Assembly (NCBI GenBank): GCA_963920525.1
Contig: OY986438.1
Coordinates: 181,974,888 to 182,038,887 of the forward strand
From: Dichetophora obliterata
Taxonomy: Eukaryota > Arthropoda > Insecta > Diptera > Sciomyzidae
Reading direction: 5' to 3'
Length of the DNA stretch: 64,000 nucleotides
The stretch's first letter is position 1; each line of letters opens with the position of its first letter. Under the pieces are notes generated by a model. That model had not been told where the DNA came from. It did not search any database and worked only from the letters and a program-made list of their open reading frames with translations. The position numbers and the translations under genes are program-made. Shown piece after piece: positions 34,573-44,357 of this stretch.

Positions 34573-34835
34573 TTAAGTGTAGTGATGAATCGTTTTGGGA
34601 ATGAGTTCTAACAAGTACCAAATAATTTTTGATTTGCAGCTCCAGTCTGAACTGAACACTAAGAACTGCCCTTTATTAGAAATAAAAAAAAATAAAAATT
34701 TTGTAACGATGTTGGTAGAGATTTAAAACATTTCAAAGGTTCTGGAGTAGCAAATGTATCAAAAGTATTAACGCACTGTAATCGAAAAGTTAAAACACAT
34801 TTTTGATTACACGAGTTATTAAAACCACAGATCTT

Positions 34836-35167
34836 ACTCAATAGATAAAGTTTATGAATTCAATTTTAAAAAAGCTGACTTTTTGAAGTTGAATCATTTA
34901 CTTCAAAGTAAACTTCATGTTATTTTAGAATATGTTAATAATAACACTCTTGATGATTCAATTAATTTTTTTTATATGGAAATCTTTGCTATGTTTTCTC
35001 TGTCCGTGCCATATAGCCTCAAATTTACGAAAAATTGTGCTTACCCCTGGTACACAAAGGAGTTAAAGATTCTTCGCAACAGCAGGAATAGGTCATGGAA
35101 AAAATATGTCTGTAGCTTAGACTTGAATGACCTAGAAATCTACAAGCGTTTGTTTCTGGACTTTTAA
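34836..35167 (+). pseudogene. LINE ORF2 linker segment
   Basis: Reads IDKVYEFNFKKADFLKLNHL, LHVILEYVNNNTLDDSINFF and AYPWYTKELKILRNSRNRSW, then DLNDLEIYKRLFLDF and a stop. PWYTKELKxLRNxRNRxWKxY is the conserved stretch just upstream of the RT domain. One stop and a frameshift at 35167-35222 separate it from the RT frame. Confidence 0.8.
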
Positions 35168-35221
35168 AATTGCTCAGCTATCTTATATCAAAATTATTTA
35201 GACAGTTCTAAGCTGAGAATA

Positions 35222-36427
35222 TTGTCTGATCCGAAGAAATTCTGGGGTTTCATAAACACCAAAAAAAAATCTGATGGATTCCCTTCATCATTTAAAACCT
35301 CTGACGGATTTACTGACGATCCTGTCGTAATTTGTGGTCTATTTGCCAATATCTTTAAAGAGTCATTTTGTTCAGACTCTTTTAATCCCGATGAAGAGTA
35401 CTTTGAATATATGAACTCTACACCCAGGGTTTCGTTGGATTCTATATCCTTTACTTCAGAGGATATTTTAAAGTATATTGGATTGATCGATGAGGATTTT
35501 AATGCTGGACCTGACGGAATTCCTGCCGCAGTGTTAACACGATGTGGTTCCGTTCTAAGTAAACCACTGTCCATGTTATTCAATAAATCAATAAGCGAAA
35601 GTATTTTTCCACTTTTTTGGAAAAAATCTTTTATAGGTCCTATCTATAAAAAAGGTTGTAAGAACGATATAAACAACTACAGGCCTATCGCGAAACTCTC
35701 GTCGATTCCAAAACTTTTTGAGCGCCTCGTGTATGATCGTGTGAAAATTCACTGTCGGAAGGTCATGACAACTCGTCAGCATGGATTTTTTACTGGCAGA
35801 TCCACTGTGTCTAATCTCCTCGATTTTACAACGTTTTGCTTAAATTCATTTTATTCAGGTAACCAGGTCGACTGTATTTACACTGATTTTAGTAAAGCAT
35901 TTGATAAACTGCCACACAACTTAATTCTATTTAAACTAAAGTTAATGGGTTTTCCACAATTTTTTGTAAGCTGGATTCAATCGTATCTGACAGAGCGATC
36001 TTATCAAATACGATTTCGAGGCGTATTGTCAGCTGAATTTATTGCTGAATCAGGTGTTCCTCAAGGTAGCCACCTTGGTCCACTTCTGTTGATTTTAGCC
36101 ATTAATGATGTAACCCACATCATCAAACACTCTCATCTACTTATCTATGCAGATGACATGAAAATATACAGAACAATAGAAGCTAAAGACAATTCAGATC
36201 TGCTCCAGTCTGATTTGAAATCCTTTGAAATTTGGTGTTCTAAAAACAATATGTTTCTAAATCCAGATAAATGCCAAACTATGACCTTTTCGCGAAAAAG
36301 GAATAATTTAATTTTTGATTATAAGATAAAAGATACTGCATTAATTCGTGTAGATGCTGTCAAAGATCTGGGTATATGCATGGATTCTAAGCTATCGGTT
36401 TATGAAACGCTGGGCCAAAGAATTTAA
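35222..36427 (+). pseudogene. LINE reverse transcriptase, nearly complete domain
   Basis: A 401-codon open frame holds the full set of non-LTR RT boxes: GPDGIPAAVL (about residue 100), NYRPIAKLSSIPKLFE (about 155), RQHGFFTGRSTVSNL (about 190), DFSKAFDKLPHNLI with the first catalytic Asp (about 223), SGVPQGSHLGPLL (about 275), IYADD with the catalytic Asp pair (nt 36143-36157), then the thumb (WCSKNNMFLNPDKC). It would copy element RNA at a nicked target. A frameshift near 36400 moves the C-terminal part to another frame. This is the best preserved RT here. The clade is Jockey-like by motif style, not tested. Confidence 0.9.
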
Positions 36428-36599
36428 TAGTATGATCACAACTACAACGCTGTATTATGCAATTGTGCGACCTCACTTAGAGTATGCAAGTCAAGTTTGG
36501 TCCACAAGTTACAATGTACATGTTGAACGTATAGAGAGAATCCAAAAACGTTTTGTTCGGTTTGCTCTAAAGGGCTTAAGTGCAACTGACACTTTAAAC
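36354..36599 (+). pseudogene. LINE ORF2 post-RT segment before the hAT insertion
   Basis: Continues the ORF in another frame: KEFNSMITTTTLYYAIVRPH, LEYASQVWSTSYNVHVERIE, RIQKRFVRFALKGLSATDT. The phrase LEYASxVWSP..RIERIQKRFxRFAL is conserved in Jockey-type ORF2. The frame is cut at the target duplication CTTTAAAC (36592-36599). Confidence 0.85.
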
Positions 36600-37596
36600 C
36601 AGTGTCGGGCAGCTTTGCACACCTATACTTTCTCATCTTGAGTATGTATTAATAAGCGCTTTAAAGTTCACACTGAAAACAAAGTAGTGCTAAAGCGCTT
36701 TTTGCAGAAATCTTACAAAGCATTATGGGATATTTTTTATGGGAATTAAATAAATAAGTAGTGGAAGGAATGTCAAAAGGAAACAGACCGACAGACGGAT
36801 AATGTGAAATACAGATAAGCAGACGGTAATATATAAAGGCAGGTTAATAGTAAAAGACAAATATGTTTTTTATTGTGCTAATGTTGCTTATTGTCTTTTG
36901 CCAAGGCCAAAATGACAGCGCAAGATGCTTTCATTATACGTACTTGGAACTGAGCACTAGATGATATGATATGTGGACATACCGCTTTTAAATAATTAAT
37001 TAATTTCTCCATCGCATGCCCCACAACTACCTTATATTGGCTATGCAAATTATCGTAATGCCTTGTAATGCATAATTTTTTTAATTTTACCTCTGACGCC
37101 ACGCCATGTCATTATTTTCTAAAAATAAAAAACTTTTTCATACATACTTCCAAAAATTTTGCATACATAAAATTTTATACAGTGTAATCTTACGTTATGT
37201 CTGTGTCGATGAGCAATAACAGCTTAAGTCTTATTTTAAAGTTTCCAGAAATGTTGCTTCAAAGTTTTCAATCGCCATATAAGTTAGATGAAAGGGTCTT
37301 TTGTTTTTGCGTCATATTTTGGCTAAGGTCATGCTAGAAGTTCTAAATTTTGTGTTTGTAATGATATATACGTGGAACACAACTATATCAATAACTCAGT
37401 TCTGTCTTAAATCGACTTAAGCTGTTATTGCTTATCGACACAGATGTAATAATATATATTCAAGAAACACGCAAGCGCAGATTTTATCCGCTTGACATTC
37501 GCTTGAACACTGAAGCTTTGATCGTTCTGTAGGTGAGATAAATACATATTTTACTGCACAAACACAATCTCAAGTGTGCAAAGCTGCCCGACACTG
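36600..37596. mobile_element. hAT-type non-autonomous element, 23-bp TIR, 8-bp target duplication
   Basis: The left end starts CAGTGTCGGGCAGCTTTGCA and continues with CAC. The right end is its exact inverse over 23 bases. Target duplications are CTTTAAAC (36592-36599) and CTGTAAAC (37597-37604), 8 bases with one mismatch. A CAG-initiated TIR with 8-bp duplication suits hAT. Removing the insert and one duplication restores the LINE frame (SATDT-VNLPPYEDR). The 997-bp interior has no hAT transposase and contains a MITE at 37201-37443. Confidence 0.9.
37201..37443. mobile_element. MITE with CTGTGTCGAT termini nested in the hAT-type element
   Basis: The 30-base ends (CTGTGTCGAT followed by GAGCAATAACAGCTTAAGTC; inverted at 37414-37443) differ by one base. 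ATGT flanks both sides (37197-37200 and 37444-37447), a possible 4-bp target duplication. A partial relative lies at 4198-4286. No ORF. Confidence 0.75.
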
Positions 37597-37925
37597 CTGT
37601 AAACCTTCCTCCTTATGAGGATCGTTAAAAACTATTAAAAATGCAATCTTTGAATGAGAGAAGGAAGTCTGCAGATATCGTCTATTTACACCAACTCATA
37701 ACTGGTGTATTCGATTCACCAGAACTCCTAACTCTTATAAATTTTAACACTAACCGTAGAAGCAGTAGAAATGCTAACAATTTAATTTACTTACCTTTTA
37801 GTAGAACAAATTATATGGCTACTGCTCCTTTACATCGCATGAGTACCTTTGTTAACAACTGTAGCTTTTTTGATGTTAACTTATCGAAAGGTCAACTCAA
37901 AAATAGATTGAAAACTAATGTATGA
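37597..37925 (+). pseudogene. LINE ORF2 C-terminus after the hAT insertion
   Basis: Resumes as VNLPPYEDR, a single stop, KLLKMQSLNERRKSADIVYL, HQLITGVFDSPELLTLINFN, LIYLPFSRTNYMATAPLHRM and a short tail ending at 37925. RxxADxxxLxxLIxGxxDxPxLLxxxxFxxPxxxxR is the usual C-terminal signature of Jockey-type ORF2. Confidence 0.85.
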
Positions 37926-38049
37926 TTAGATCTATGTAAACGCATGGTTAGTTGTTATGTCTTGTGTTGTCCCTGAGCCCAACCCATATTATGGTGGGTA
38001 AATTTTTCTCACTTTGGATTGTTTTGGACCACTCTTATCGATATCATTA

Positions 38050-38356
38050 GGGCTATTCACGGTTTGAGCGTACTTTTAACAAATCATATTTATAGCATTT
38101 GTTATTGTTCAAACTGTGAGCACTTCGCCATGTGACTGTCGTATAAAAAAATTGTGCAACCCTGTGATGTATGTGATTATGCGGCTGTAGACAGAGCATA
38201 AAAATACGAGGTACAAGGAGCACGTCCAAGGGCTGCTTTTATTTACGCGTGCCTGCGTATTTGCATTTGTATGCAAAACAATACGTTTTCGTAAATTGGC
38301 GAACAAATAGCAGATCGAACAAATGGCAGACCAGCGTATTTGAACTGTGAATGGCC
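38050..38356. mobile_element. MITE with TTA flanks (PIF/Harbinger-like size)
   Basis: The left end GGGCTATTCACGGTTTGAGC and the inverted right end GGCCATTCACAGTTCAAATA pair imperfectly. TTA occurs at 38047-38049 and 38357-38359. A 3-bp TWA duplication and a 307-bp body without ORF suit a PIF/Harbinger-type MITE, though this is inferred from structure only. Confidence 0.65.
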
Positions 38357-38746
38357 TTATTGAGATGTTTTCATGTTATTTGGGCTGGTTCTTAAGATGA
38401 TCTTAAGCGGAGAAAGTGCGAAAAAGCTGTAGTAGCTGAACTCTATTGTTATTGCATGATTCTTCTATTGCTACATTGAAAGTTGCCAAACTATCGTTTG
38501 CAAATATCTTAGCAGGAGCGTTCATATCAACAGCTGCTAACTTTAACAAATTAGCAACTTAGGAGGACTTGACAAATTTTACTGCATACCCGTAGTGCAA
38601 CTTTTACGTTGCTTGGGAGCTTTTGAATTTAATACGTTGATATCTTTGTTCTAAGCTGGATACATCTGGATACATTTTTGACTGCCATGGTTACCTTTTT
38701 TATATACATACATGCAGCGGCAACACTGTATATGAGTACTTTCAAT

Positions 38747-40592
38747 TAGGGAGTCCAATCCCGGAAGCTTTTCTCGATCCCGGGATTATCGGTATTCAAA
38801 ATCTCAATCCCGGATATTGTAATACGGTATTGAACATTTTAAGATGTAGATAATTCAAAACTTTTTTAATACCATTTTTTGTTGTTTTTACTTGAAACTT
38901 ACAAAATGTAAATTAATTCAAGTATAAAGTAACAAAACAAAACACATTATGGATATTCACAATTGCGTTTTTTTCAGTGTAGTTAAAAAACCCCGTGGTA
39001 TTGTACCAAACCTTACCGAGCGGTTTTAATATATTTTCTTGTTTTACATGAAATCTCTAAAAACCAAAAGTCTGGTAATTTTAAGTACCCCAATGATATG
39101 ATTATCGAGTGTGGTTTTTAAAGTTCCATACACAACTGATCGGTAGCCAGTTCTTTTCTAATTGCAAAAATGAAAGAAGCTAAAAATTCAATTTATGCCA
39201 TATATAAATAAAATATATCAAATTGGATAGTTAATTTATTTGCATAGTAACACATAGCTATAGTGGGAGGTTCCCAACCACAAATTCTATTTTAAAGGGT
39301 GCTCATAATTGTGATTTTCAACTATGGAAAAAAAACAATACTACTATACAACACAATTGTGAATACCCTTATTGTTAATATCACAAAAAACTTAAATAAT
39401 ATGACTAGCACATTGTATTAATTTAACCCTTTCAGTGGATTTGCCCAATATACTGGACACAAGAGAAAGTAATTTTTATATGTATTATTATGAAAAGTTT
39501 TTTTTTAAATCAAATCGTTGGGTTCTTTGAAAAAAAGATAAACCAACCTGATAAAAATAAATTTGACAATAAAGGCAGTTGGATTTTCGATTTTGTGCCG
39601 AAGAAAAGCAAAACTATTTTTGTTTTGCCTATTTCATAGGACAAAATCAACCGGACAAAAATCAAATTTATGATTTTTTATCTTTTTATGGCCTTAATGA
39701 CAATAATATTAATAGGATTTAAAAAACAAAGATCTAAAGGGTTGAGAAACATTTTAGGGTTTAAATTTAAAGACTTTGTGCCGAATAGGAGCAAAAGAAT
39801 TTTTTCTTTGTACAGGCTTGAAAAACGTAAGTAGCGCAGGTTAAAATGAAGGGTATGTTTTTCCATCTTTTAAGGATCTAAATGATAGGAATATTACCTC
39901 AAAAAAATTATTTTGTTTTTAGTTTAGCCGAGCCATTGAAAGAGTTACAGAACAAAATATATAAAGAGGTTTAGTTTAAGGTATTACTATATAAATGTTA
40001 CACTTTTTTTACACCGTATTCATGATATTTTGTGTTTAAGGCATATTAATTTTGGAAAAGACTTCTCAAAATTAAATTTTTTGTTTAAATTATTTTTAAA
40101 GTAATCATTAATCTGATCAACGTGTTTTATTTTTTATTGGAGAGTTTTGTTCGGATAATATTACAAATATAGCCCGCTGGTGAGATTCTATGCTAGTTGT
40201 AGGAATAGCTGTACGATAATCGTAAGCAATTTGTATGTCGATCACGATAGCCTTCACCACAAAAAAAAAAAAAATATTTCCTAAGTCAGAATATCTGACA
40301 ATTTTGAAATACATAGCTTACTTATTTATTGAATTCCTGATTTTGCAATTCTTCTAAAACTTTGCAAAGTCTTTGCACCAGTGATTCCCACTCATGGTCC
40401 TAGCAATCTTTTTCAGCCTCTATAAAATTTTTTTCTAATCCTATATTCATATCAACTTAAAATTAAATGTTTGCATTTACATGAACATTTGTAATAGACA
40501 TTTTTTATTAAAAAATCCCGGGATCCTGAGAGACAATCCCGGGATTTAAATAGGCTTAAATCATCCGGTATCCCGTCATCCCTACTTCCCTA
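38747..40592 (-). mobile_element. hAT element, full-length by target duplication, decayed
   Basis: CTTTCAAT occurs at 38739-38746 and 40593-40600, a perfect 8-bp target duplication. The element starts TAGGGAGTCC and ends ...CTTCCCTA, so only the outer TAGGGA is inverted cleanly. Subterminal regions carry CCCGGGATT repeats on both sides. Its orientation is opposite to the truncated copy at 15585-16628. At 1846 bp it is shorter than an autonomous hAT and carries only a fragment of transposase. Confidence 0.8.
40117..40262 (-). pseudogene. hAT transposase C-terminal remnant
   Basis: Reads KAIVIDIQIAYDYRTAIPTT, SIES, and then, after a roughly 14-base deletion that removes part of the EWFFSSAGY block seen in 15592-15773, ILSEQNSPIKNKTR. 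It is the same dimerisation region as in the plus-strand copy, in worse condition. Confidence 0.65.
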
Positions 40593-40844
40593 CTTTCAAT
40601 CATCAGTAGAAATACCCAGTAGCAAATTTAAATAAGGGGAGTTGAGGGGTTCAATCCCCCGCCCTCAATTTCTCAGCGTAGTTTTTTGGAGCGTTTTAAG
40701 AAGAATAAAACAAATTTTATGTGTCATTTTTTTGGGGATTTAGGGGGTTTGAGGCGAGTTGGGGGGGTTTGCATAAATATTTTAAATTACTACATTGTTT
40801 TTTATAATTCTTAGAAATAGTAATTTTTGGAATCATATTTGAGC

Positions 40845-41030
40845 TTTATGCCAAATTAGTTCATGAAGCAACACGTTTCAAGAACAACAAGTTATTTGCA
40901 CCAAGAACAAACTACCAAGACTGTTTCTTTGATCGCTACATTAACTCTTCAGTAGTATTCTGTGGTTTATCCAATACCATTCACTTTAATAAGCTTATAC
41001 AAACACTTTCTGTTTAATAAAAACAGAATT
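40845..41030 (+). pseudogene. LINE ORF2 C-terminal scrap
   Basis: One frame reads KLFAPRTNYQDCFFDRYINS, SVVFCGLSNTIHFNKLIQ and TLSV before a stop. It resembles the extreme C-terminus of Jockey-type ORF2 (RTNYxxxSxxxRxxxxxN) and is the better preserved relative of 6795-6960. Confidence 0.6.
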
Positions 41031-41115
41031 AAGTGTTGTAAGCCACCTTTTAAAGCAATGTTTTCCTTCTATTGTACGAATTACTTAATTTTTCCATAAC
41101 ATGTAGATAAATGGA

Positions 41116-41164
41116 AAATTGTATATTAGACTAAGTATATTAGACTAAGTATATTAGACTAACT
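41116..41164 (+). repeat. Short tandem repeat, AGACTAAGTATATT unit
   Basis: Three consecutive copies of a 14-base unit (TATATTAGACTAAG in another register), the last diverging to AGACTAACTG. Confidence 0.8.
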
Positions 41165-41974
41165 GTACTAAGAAATTTTCTAAAATTAAATATATGACTA
41201 GTTAAAAACTTAAGCTTTGGTATAAAAAACAGCATGTATTCATATAAGTTCCATAGGAGTTCGCCGAGTGACCGCGAGTTGATCGTTTTGTTGTAAATGG
41301 AAAAACATTAAAAAATGTATAGACTTTTGCATATTTCTCAATTTTTGTTCATTAACCATAATTTTGTGTTGTTATGTATTTTGTTTTTCATATTATTGTT
41401 TCTTTAAATGACCTATCAAACGTAAAAATTGGATAAAAAGTAAAAGAATTGTGACATTTTACTTTTCGGAAAAATTTAATTTTCTCTTTTGTATTCATAT
41501 TTAAAAAATTGCAATTAAATATTGTTGAAATGCTTTTTAAAACAACACTTAATACAAATATAAAAAATTCTGTGATTATGTTGAAAGTCGTTTTGAAATT
41601 TTTTACAAAAAGTGTAACATTTTAAATATTTCGAATTTGGTTATTTTTACGAAAAAAATCATACTACTGCAGTTGATTAGCAGAAAATTTTTAAAAACGA
41701 CATCGTCTTAAACTTTTTTGTTGAAAAATTTACAAAACCAAGATTCGGATAAAAAAGTTATAGCTGTTGAAACCTGACTTTTTTTCAAAAATGCTCAAAG
41801 TGCCTGTTTTTGGCATTTAAAACACAAACATAATCCTAATCACAAAATAATAAAGCCATGTTTCCAGTTAAAAATGACTTCTGTAATTTTTAAAAATATT
41901 TCTGATCTTAGTTAGAAAAAATTTTGGAATTCCAGGGCTGCCAATATATCAGACTGTGGTTTTAGGTTTGTCTT
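41165..41974. other. AT-rich stretch without supported feature
   Basis: No ORF with a domain and no clear inverted ends. Confidence 0.4.
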
Positions 41975-42219
41975 CCTTTGTAGAGAGTGCGCTAGACTAT
42001 CAACTCAGAAGTCCCTGGTTTGAATCCGGGTGCATGGTTCATTTCAATTCTTTGTTTTTTTCCTACATTTAAGAATTATGGAAAAGTAAAAAATAAACAA
42101 CTAAATGGTGGAAAATGAGGAAATTAAGGACAGGAACAACTAAAGGTTGGAAATTCTTGCCGAGGGTAAACCATAACACTCGTCTCGGTTGTAACGTGAC
42201 GTTACAATAATAACAATAA

Positions 42220-42460
42220 CATATATAAACAGTTTCAACATTTATATATATATGAGTTTTACTTTTGATTCTCACAACTGTAGTTATTATCTTACTACAT
42301 ACATAAACTATTATAATATTTATATAACTTTTTTTAATTACATATATCAACAGTTTCAACATTTATATATATATATGAGTTTTACTTTTGATTCTCACAA
42401 CTGTACTTCTTATCTACTACATACATAAACTATTATAATATTTATATAACTTTTTTCACA
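42220..42460 (+). repeat. 121-bp tandem duplication
   Basis: CAGTTTCAACATTTATATAT followed by GAGTTTTACTTTTGATTCTC and ACATAAACTATTATAATATT recurs with period about 121 bases. The copies differ by only a few bases, so the duplication is recent. It lies upstream of the TATA box, where LTR enhancer duplications are common. Confidence 0.85.
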
Positions 42461-42770
42461 AATGTACTATCTATTATAAGTATTATCTACTACAACAATA
42501 TTATACACAAACTGTATTAGAATATTTATATTACTGTTAATACGATTTTGTCAACTATACTATACTATAAGTTATACATGTTACACATTTACTTGATCAC
42601 CACTGTAAGACAGCTGCAAGAAAACAGAAAGACAAACAACTAATAAGTACCTATATACGGAACAACCAAACATATTAATGACACACAAACAACGGCGACC
42701 CATTCAACTAGCCCCCATTAAGAAAATATAAGAGGAATCATATAATTCCCAACTAGTTTCTACACCGAAG

Positions 42771-42806
42771 TATATATAAGGGTAACGTTGAGTCAGTACT
42801 AATCAG
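42771..42806 (+). promoter_or_regulatory. TATA box and initiator
   Basis: TATATATAAG (42771-42780) is followed by AGTCAGTAC (initiator A at 42795) and AATCAGCC (A at 42805). The second lies about 32 bases after the TATA core, the normal spacing for pol II. A consensus splice donor (TAG/GTAAGT) follows at 42818/42819. Confidence 0.5.
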
Positions 42807-42850
42807 CCTTCCGTCTAGGTAAGTGCTCAGTGTGTGTGCATTGCACCAGG

Positions 42851-43256
42851 CACGAGGTACGGACCAGTCTATGGTCATTGAGCCTCAGCCTTAGCACACA
42901 CAACAGCATTGCTGTATAACATTTTGGTTGCGCTGACAACTAGTCAGTGCTGATACATACTGGCTGCGGTACGGATCAGATTCTGATCATTGAGCCGCAG
43001 TCTTTTGTGTAGGGTTTTCTTGCTGGCTGCGGTACGGATCAGATTCTGATCATTGAGCCGCAGTCTTTTGCTTAGAGCTTTCTTGCTGGCTGCGGCACGG
43101 ATTAGATTCTGATCATTGAGCCGCAGTCTTTTACTTAGGTTTTGTCTGGCTGGCTGCGGTACGGATTAGATCCTGATCATTGGGCCGCAGCACTGTGCTT
43201 AAACTCTATCTACCGGATTGTCGCACGGATCAGATTCTGATCATTGGGCCACAATC
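42851..43256 (+). repeat. Array of six covarying stem-loops, period about 63 bp
   Basis: Units two to five have an outer stem CTGCGG...CCGCAG (42964-43000, 43027-43063, 43090-43126, 43154-43190) and an inner stem GATCAGA-T-TCTGATC, joined by ACG and ATTGAG/ATTGGG. Unit one (42851-42890) uses GAGG...CCTC outside and GACCA...TGGTC inside. Unit six (43216-43256) uses GATTGT...ACAATC outside. Paired changes on both sides of the stems keep base pairing, which suggests selection for a fold rather than sequence. Confidence 0.85.
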
Positions 43257-43296
43257 TTTATACCCATAATTTTATTTGTATATATATTTTTACTAA

Positions 43297-43557
43297 TTGA
43301 GCCTTCCGTCTAGCCTTCCGTCTAGAACTCGCAGCATCAGAGAAACCAGCTTATCGAATACCGATTACCCGAAACCGATTACCCGAAACCGACAACCTGA
43401 TACCGAATACTGGAAATATTTGTACCGAAGCGAGAATAAATTATTAAAAACAACCGACCGCCGACTAGCACCAGCTGACACTCTTAACCCTTTTACGGAT
43501 ACCCAGACCCAACTGCAACTGACTGCACCACCATCTTACGCTGTCGAAATATTATAA
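43297..43557 (+). CDS. Small ORF downstream of the hairpin array
   Basis: An 86-codon frame (start MSLPSSLPSRTRSIRETSL; end TAPPSYAVEIL) lies between two intron-acceptor-like CCGTCTAG motifs and the AATAAA signal. It is Pro/Thr/Arg-rich with no recognised domain. In an LTR it would sit in R/U5 and is probably not a real gene, but the frame is open across a region with coding-like composition. Confidence 0.2.
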   Translation: MSLPSSLPSRTRSIRETSLSNTDYPKPITRNRQPDTEYWKYLYRSENKLLKTTDRRLAPADTLNPFTDTQTQLQLTAPPSYAVEIL

Positions 43558-43576
43558 TAAGCGATTGATAATTGTA

Positions 43577-43582
43577 AATAAA
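43577..43582 (+). terminator. Polyadenylation signal AATAAA
   Basis: Canonical hexamer about 110 bp before the right edge of the LTR-like insertion and some 780 bp after its TATA/initiator, as expected for an R region end. Confidence 0.4.
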
Positions 43583-43865
43583 ATTAAGCTTTAAATTGAA
43601 AACTGCGTCTTTTTATTTAATCAAAGATTTGTGGATCCTTTGAGCGATCCTGGAGCGGCTGAGCTAACCTCAGCCTTCGATAAAACCACTGTTACACGGT
43701 TAAAAGCAATTCAAATTGTCATTCACGTTTGTTTCACCTAATCAATAATTCACGTATGGTTCCAATCAATTCCTCTAAATAATCTATCACTTTCCTTTCA
43801 GGTCAAGGACCAAACTTTGTTTGTATAAGACGCATGACTTGGTTCCTTGATCTTAAAAAGAAAAA

Positions 43866-44355
43866 AAAAATAATATTTAAAATACCCCTAACACAAATTT
43901 AATTTTCACCACTGTAACTTGTGATCCATAATCCGATCAGAAACCAAGTCAAGGAAGTGGTGAACCAAGTAATGAAAATTGTTGGTTTTTGGGGTATATT
44001 TAATCTGAGAAATCGGAGGGAATGATTTGTATGTTAAAGTCTTAAATTACAGAGAGATTTTTTGTATTGGAAAAATATTTATTTAGATCTAGTAGGATAA
44101 GGTCGTGTGAAAGCCAGCCTGCGTCTATATTTTTTAATTATTACATAATTGCTTATGAGAAAAAGAAAATTTTTAATATAATTGATTTTTTCGGTGTAAC
44201 TTTAAAAATTTAACGGCTAATTCGCATATTGTGAAAGAATTACAAGAATCATCATCTGGAGGCTTGGGTGAATATCCAACATCGTCATCTTCACTGTATT
44301 AAGCTCGATGAAAAGACGTTGGTATTTTTTAAACAAAATCAGCCTGACATAGACA
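43866..44355. other. AT-rich stretch without supported feature
   Basis: No ORF with a domain and no clear repeats. Confidence 0.4.
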
Positions 44356-44357
44356 TA

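Larger units (their letters stand above)
34836..37930 (+). mobile_element. Most complete LINE in the window, interrupted by a hAT-type element
   Basis: Reads from the endonuclease-RT linker (34836) through the full RT domain to the ORF2 C-terminus (37925). It is broken at 36600-37596 by a hAT-type insertion that itself carries a MITE. Without the insert the LINE part is about 2.1 kb. Endonuclease and ORF1 are missing and no repeat tail was recognised. Confidence 0.85.
42207..43690 (+). mobile_element. LTR-like insertion in the SINE (solo-LTR candidate)
   Basis: GTTACA at 42201-42206 and 43691-43696 suggests a 5-6 bp target duplication. The insert has the architecture of an LTR read left to right: a 121-bp tandem duplication (42220-42460), a TATA box (TATATATAAG, 42771-42780), initiator-like TCAGT/TCAGC (42793-42806), a hairpin array, and a poly(A) signal AATAAA (43577-43582). 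Termini are not canonical TG...CA, no gag-pol or primer-binding site was found, and 1.5 kb is long for an LTR, so the class remains a candidate call. Confidence 0.55.
41975..43865 (+). mobile_element. tRNA-derived SINE, copy 2, split by an LTR-like insertion
   Basis: The SINE head is at 41979-42040, with B box GGTTTGAATCC (42017-42027) and an A box overlapping TAGAGAGTGCG. The body continues to 42206 and resumes at 43691-43865 (AGCAATTCAAATTGTCATTC, CCTAATCAATAATTCACG, TTTGTTTGTATAAG). Copy 1 at 20391-20785 gives the uninterrupted order apart from its own small deletion, so the 42207-43690 block is clearly an insertion. Confidence 0.75.

Noticed and set aside
42851..43256. CRISPR or rRNA/tRNA cluster interpretation of the 63-bp hairpin units
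   Set aside because: Spacers are homologous between units, there are no cas genes, and no tRNA A/B boxes or rRNA motifs are present.
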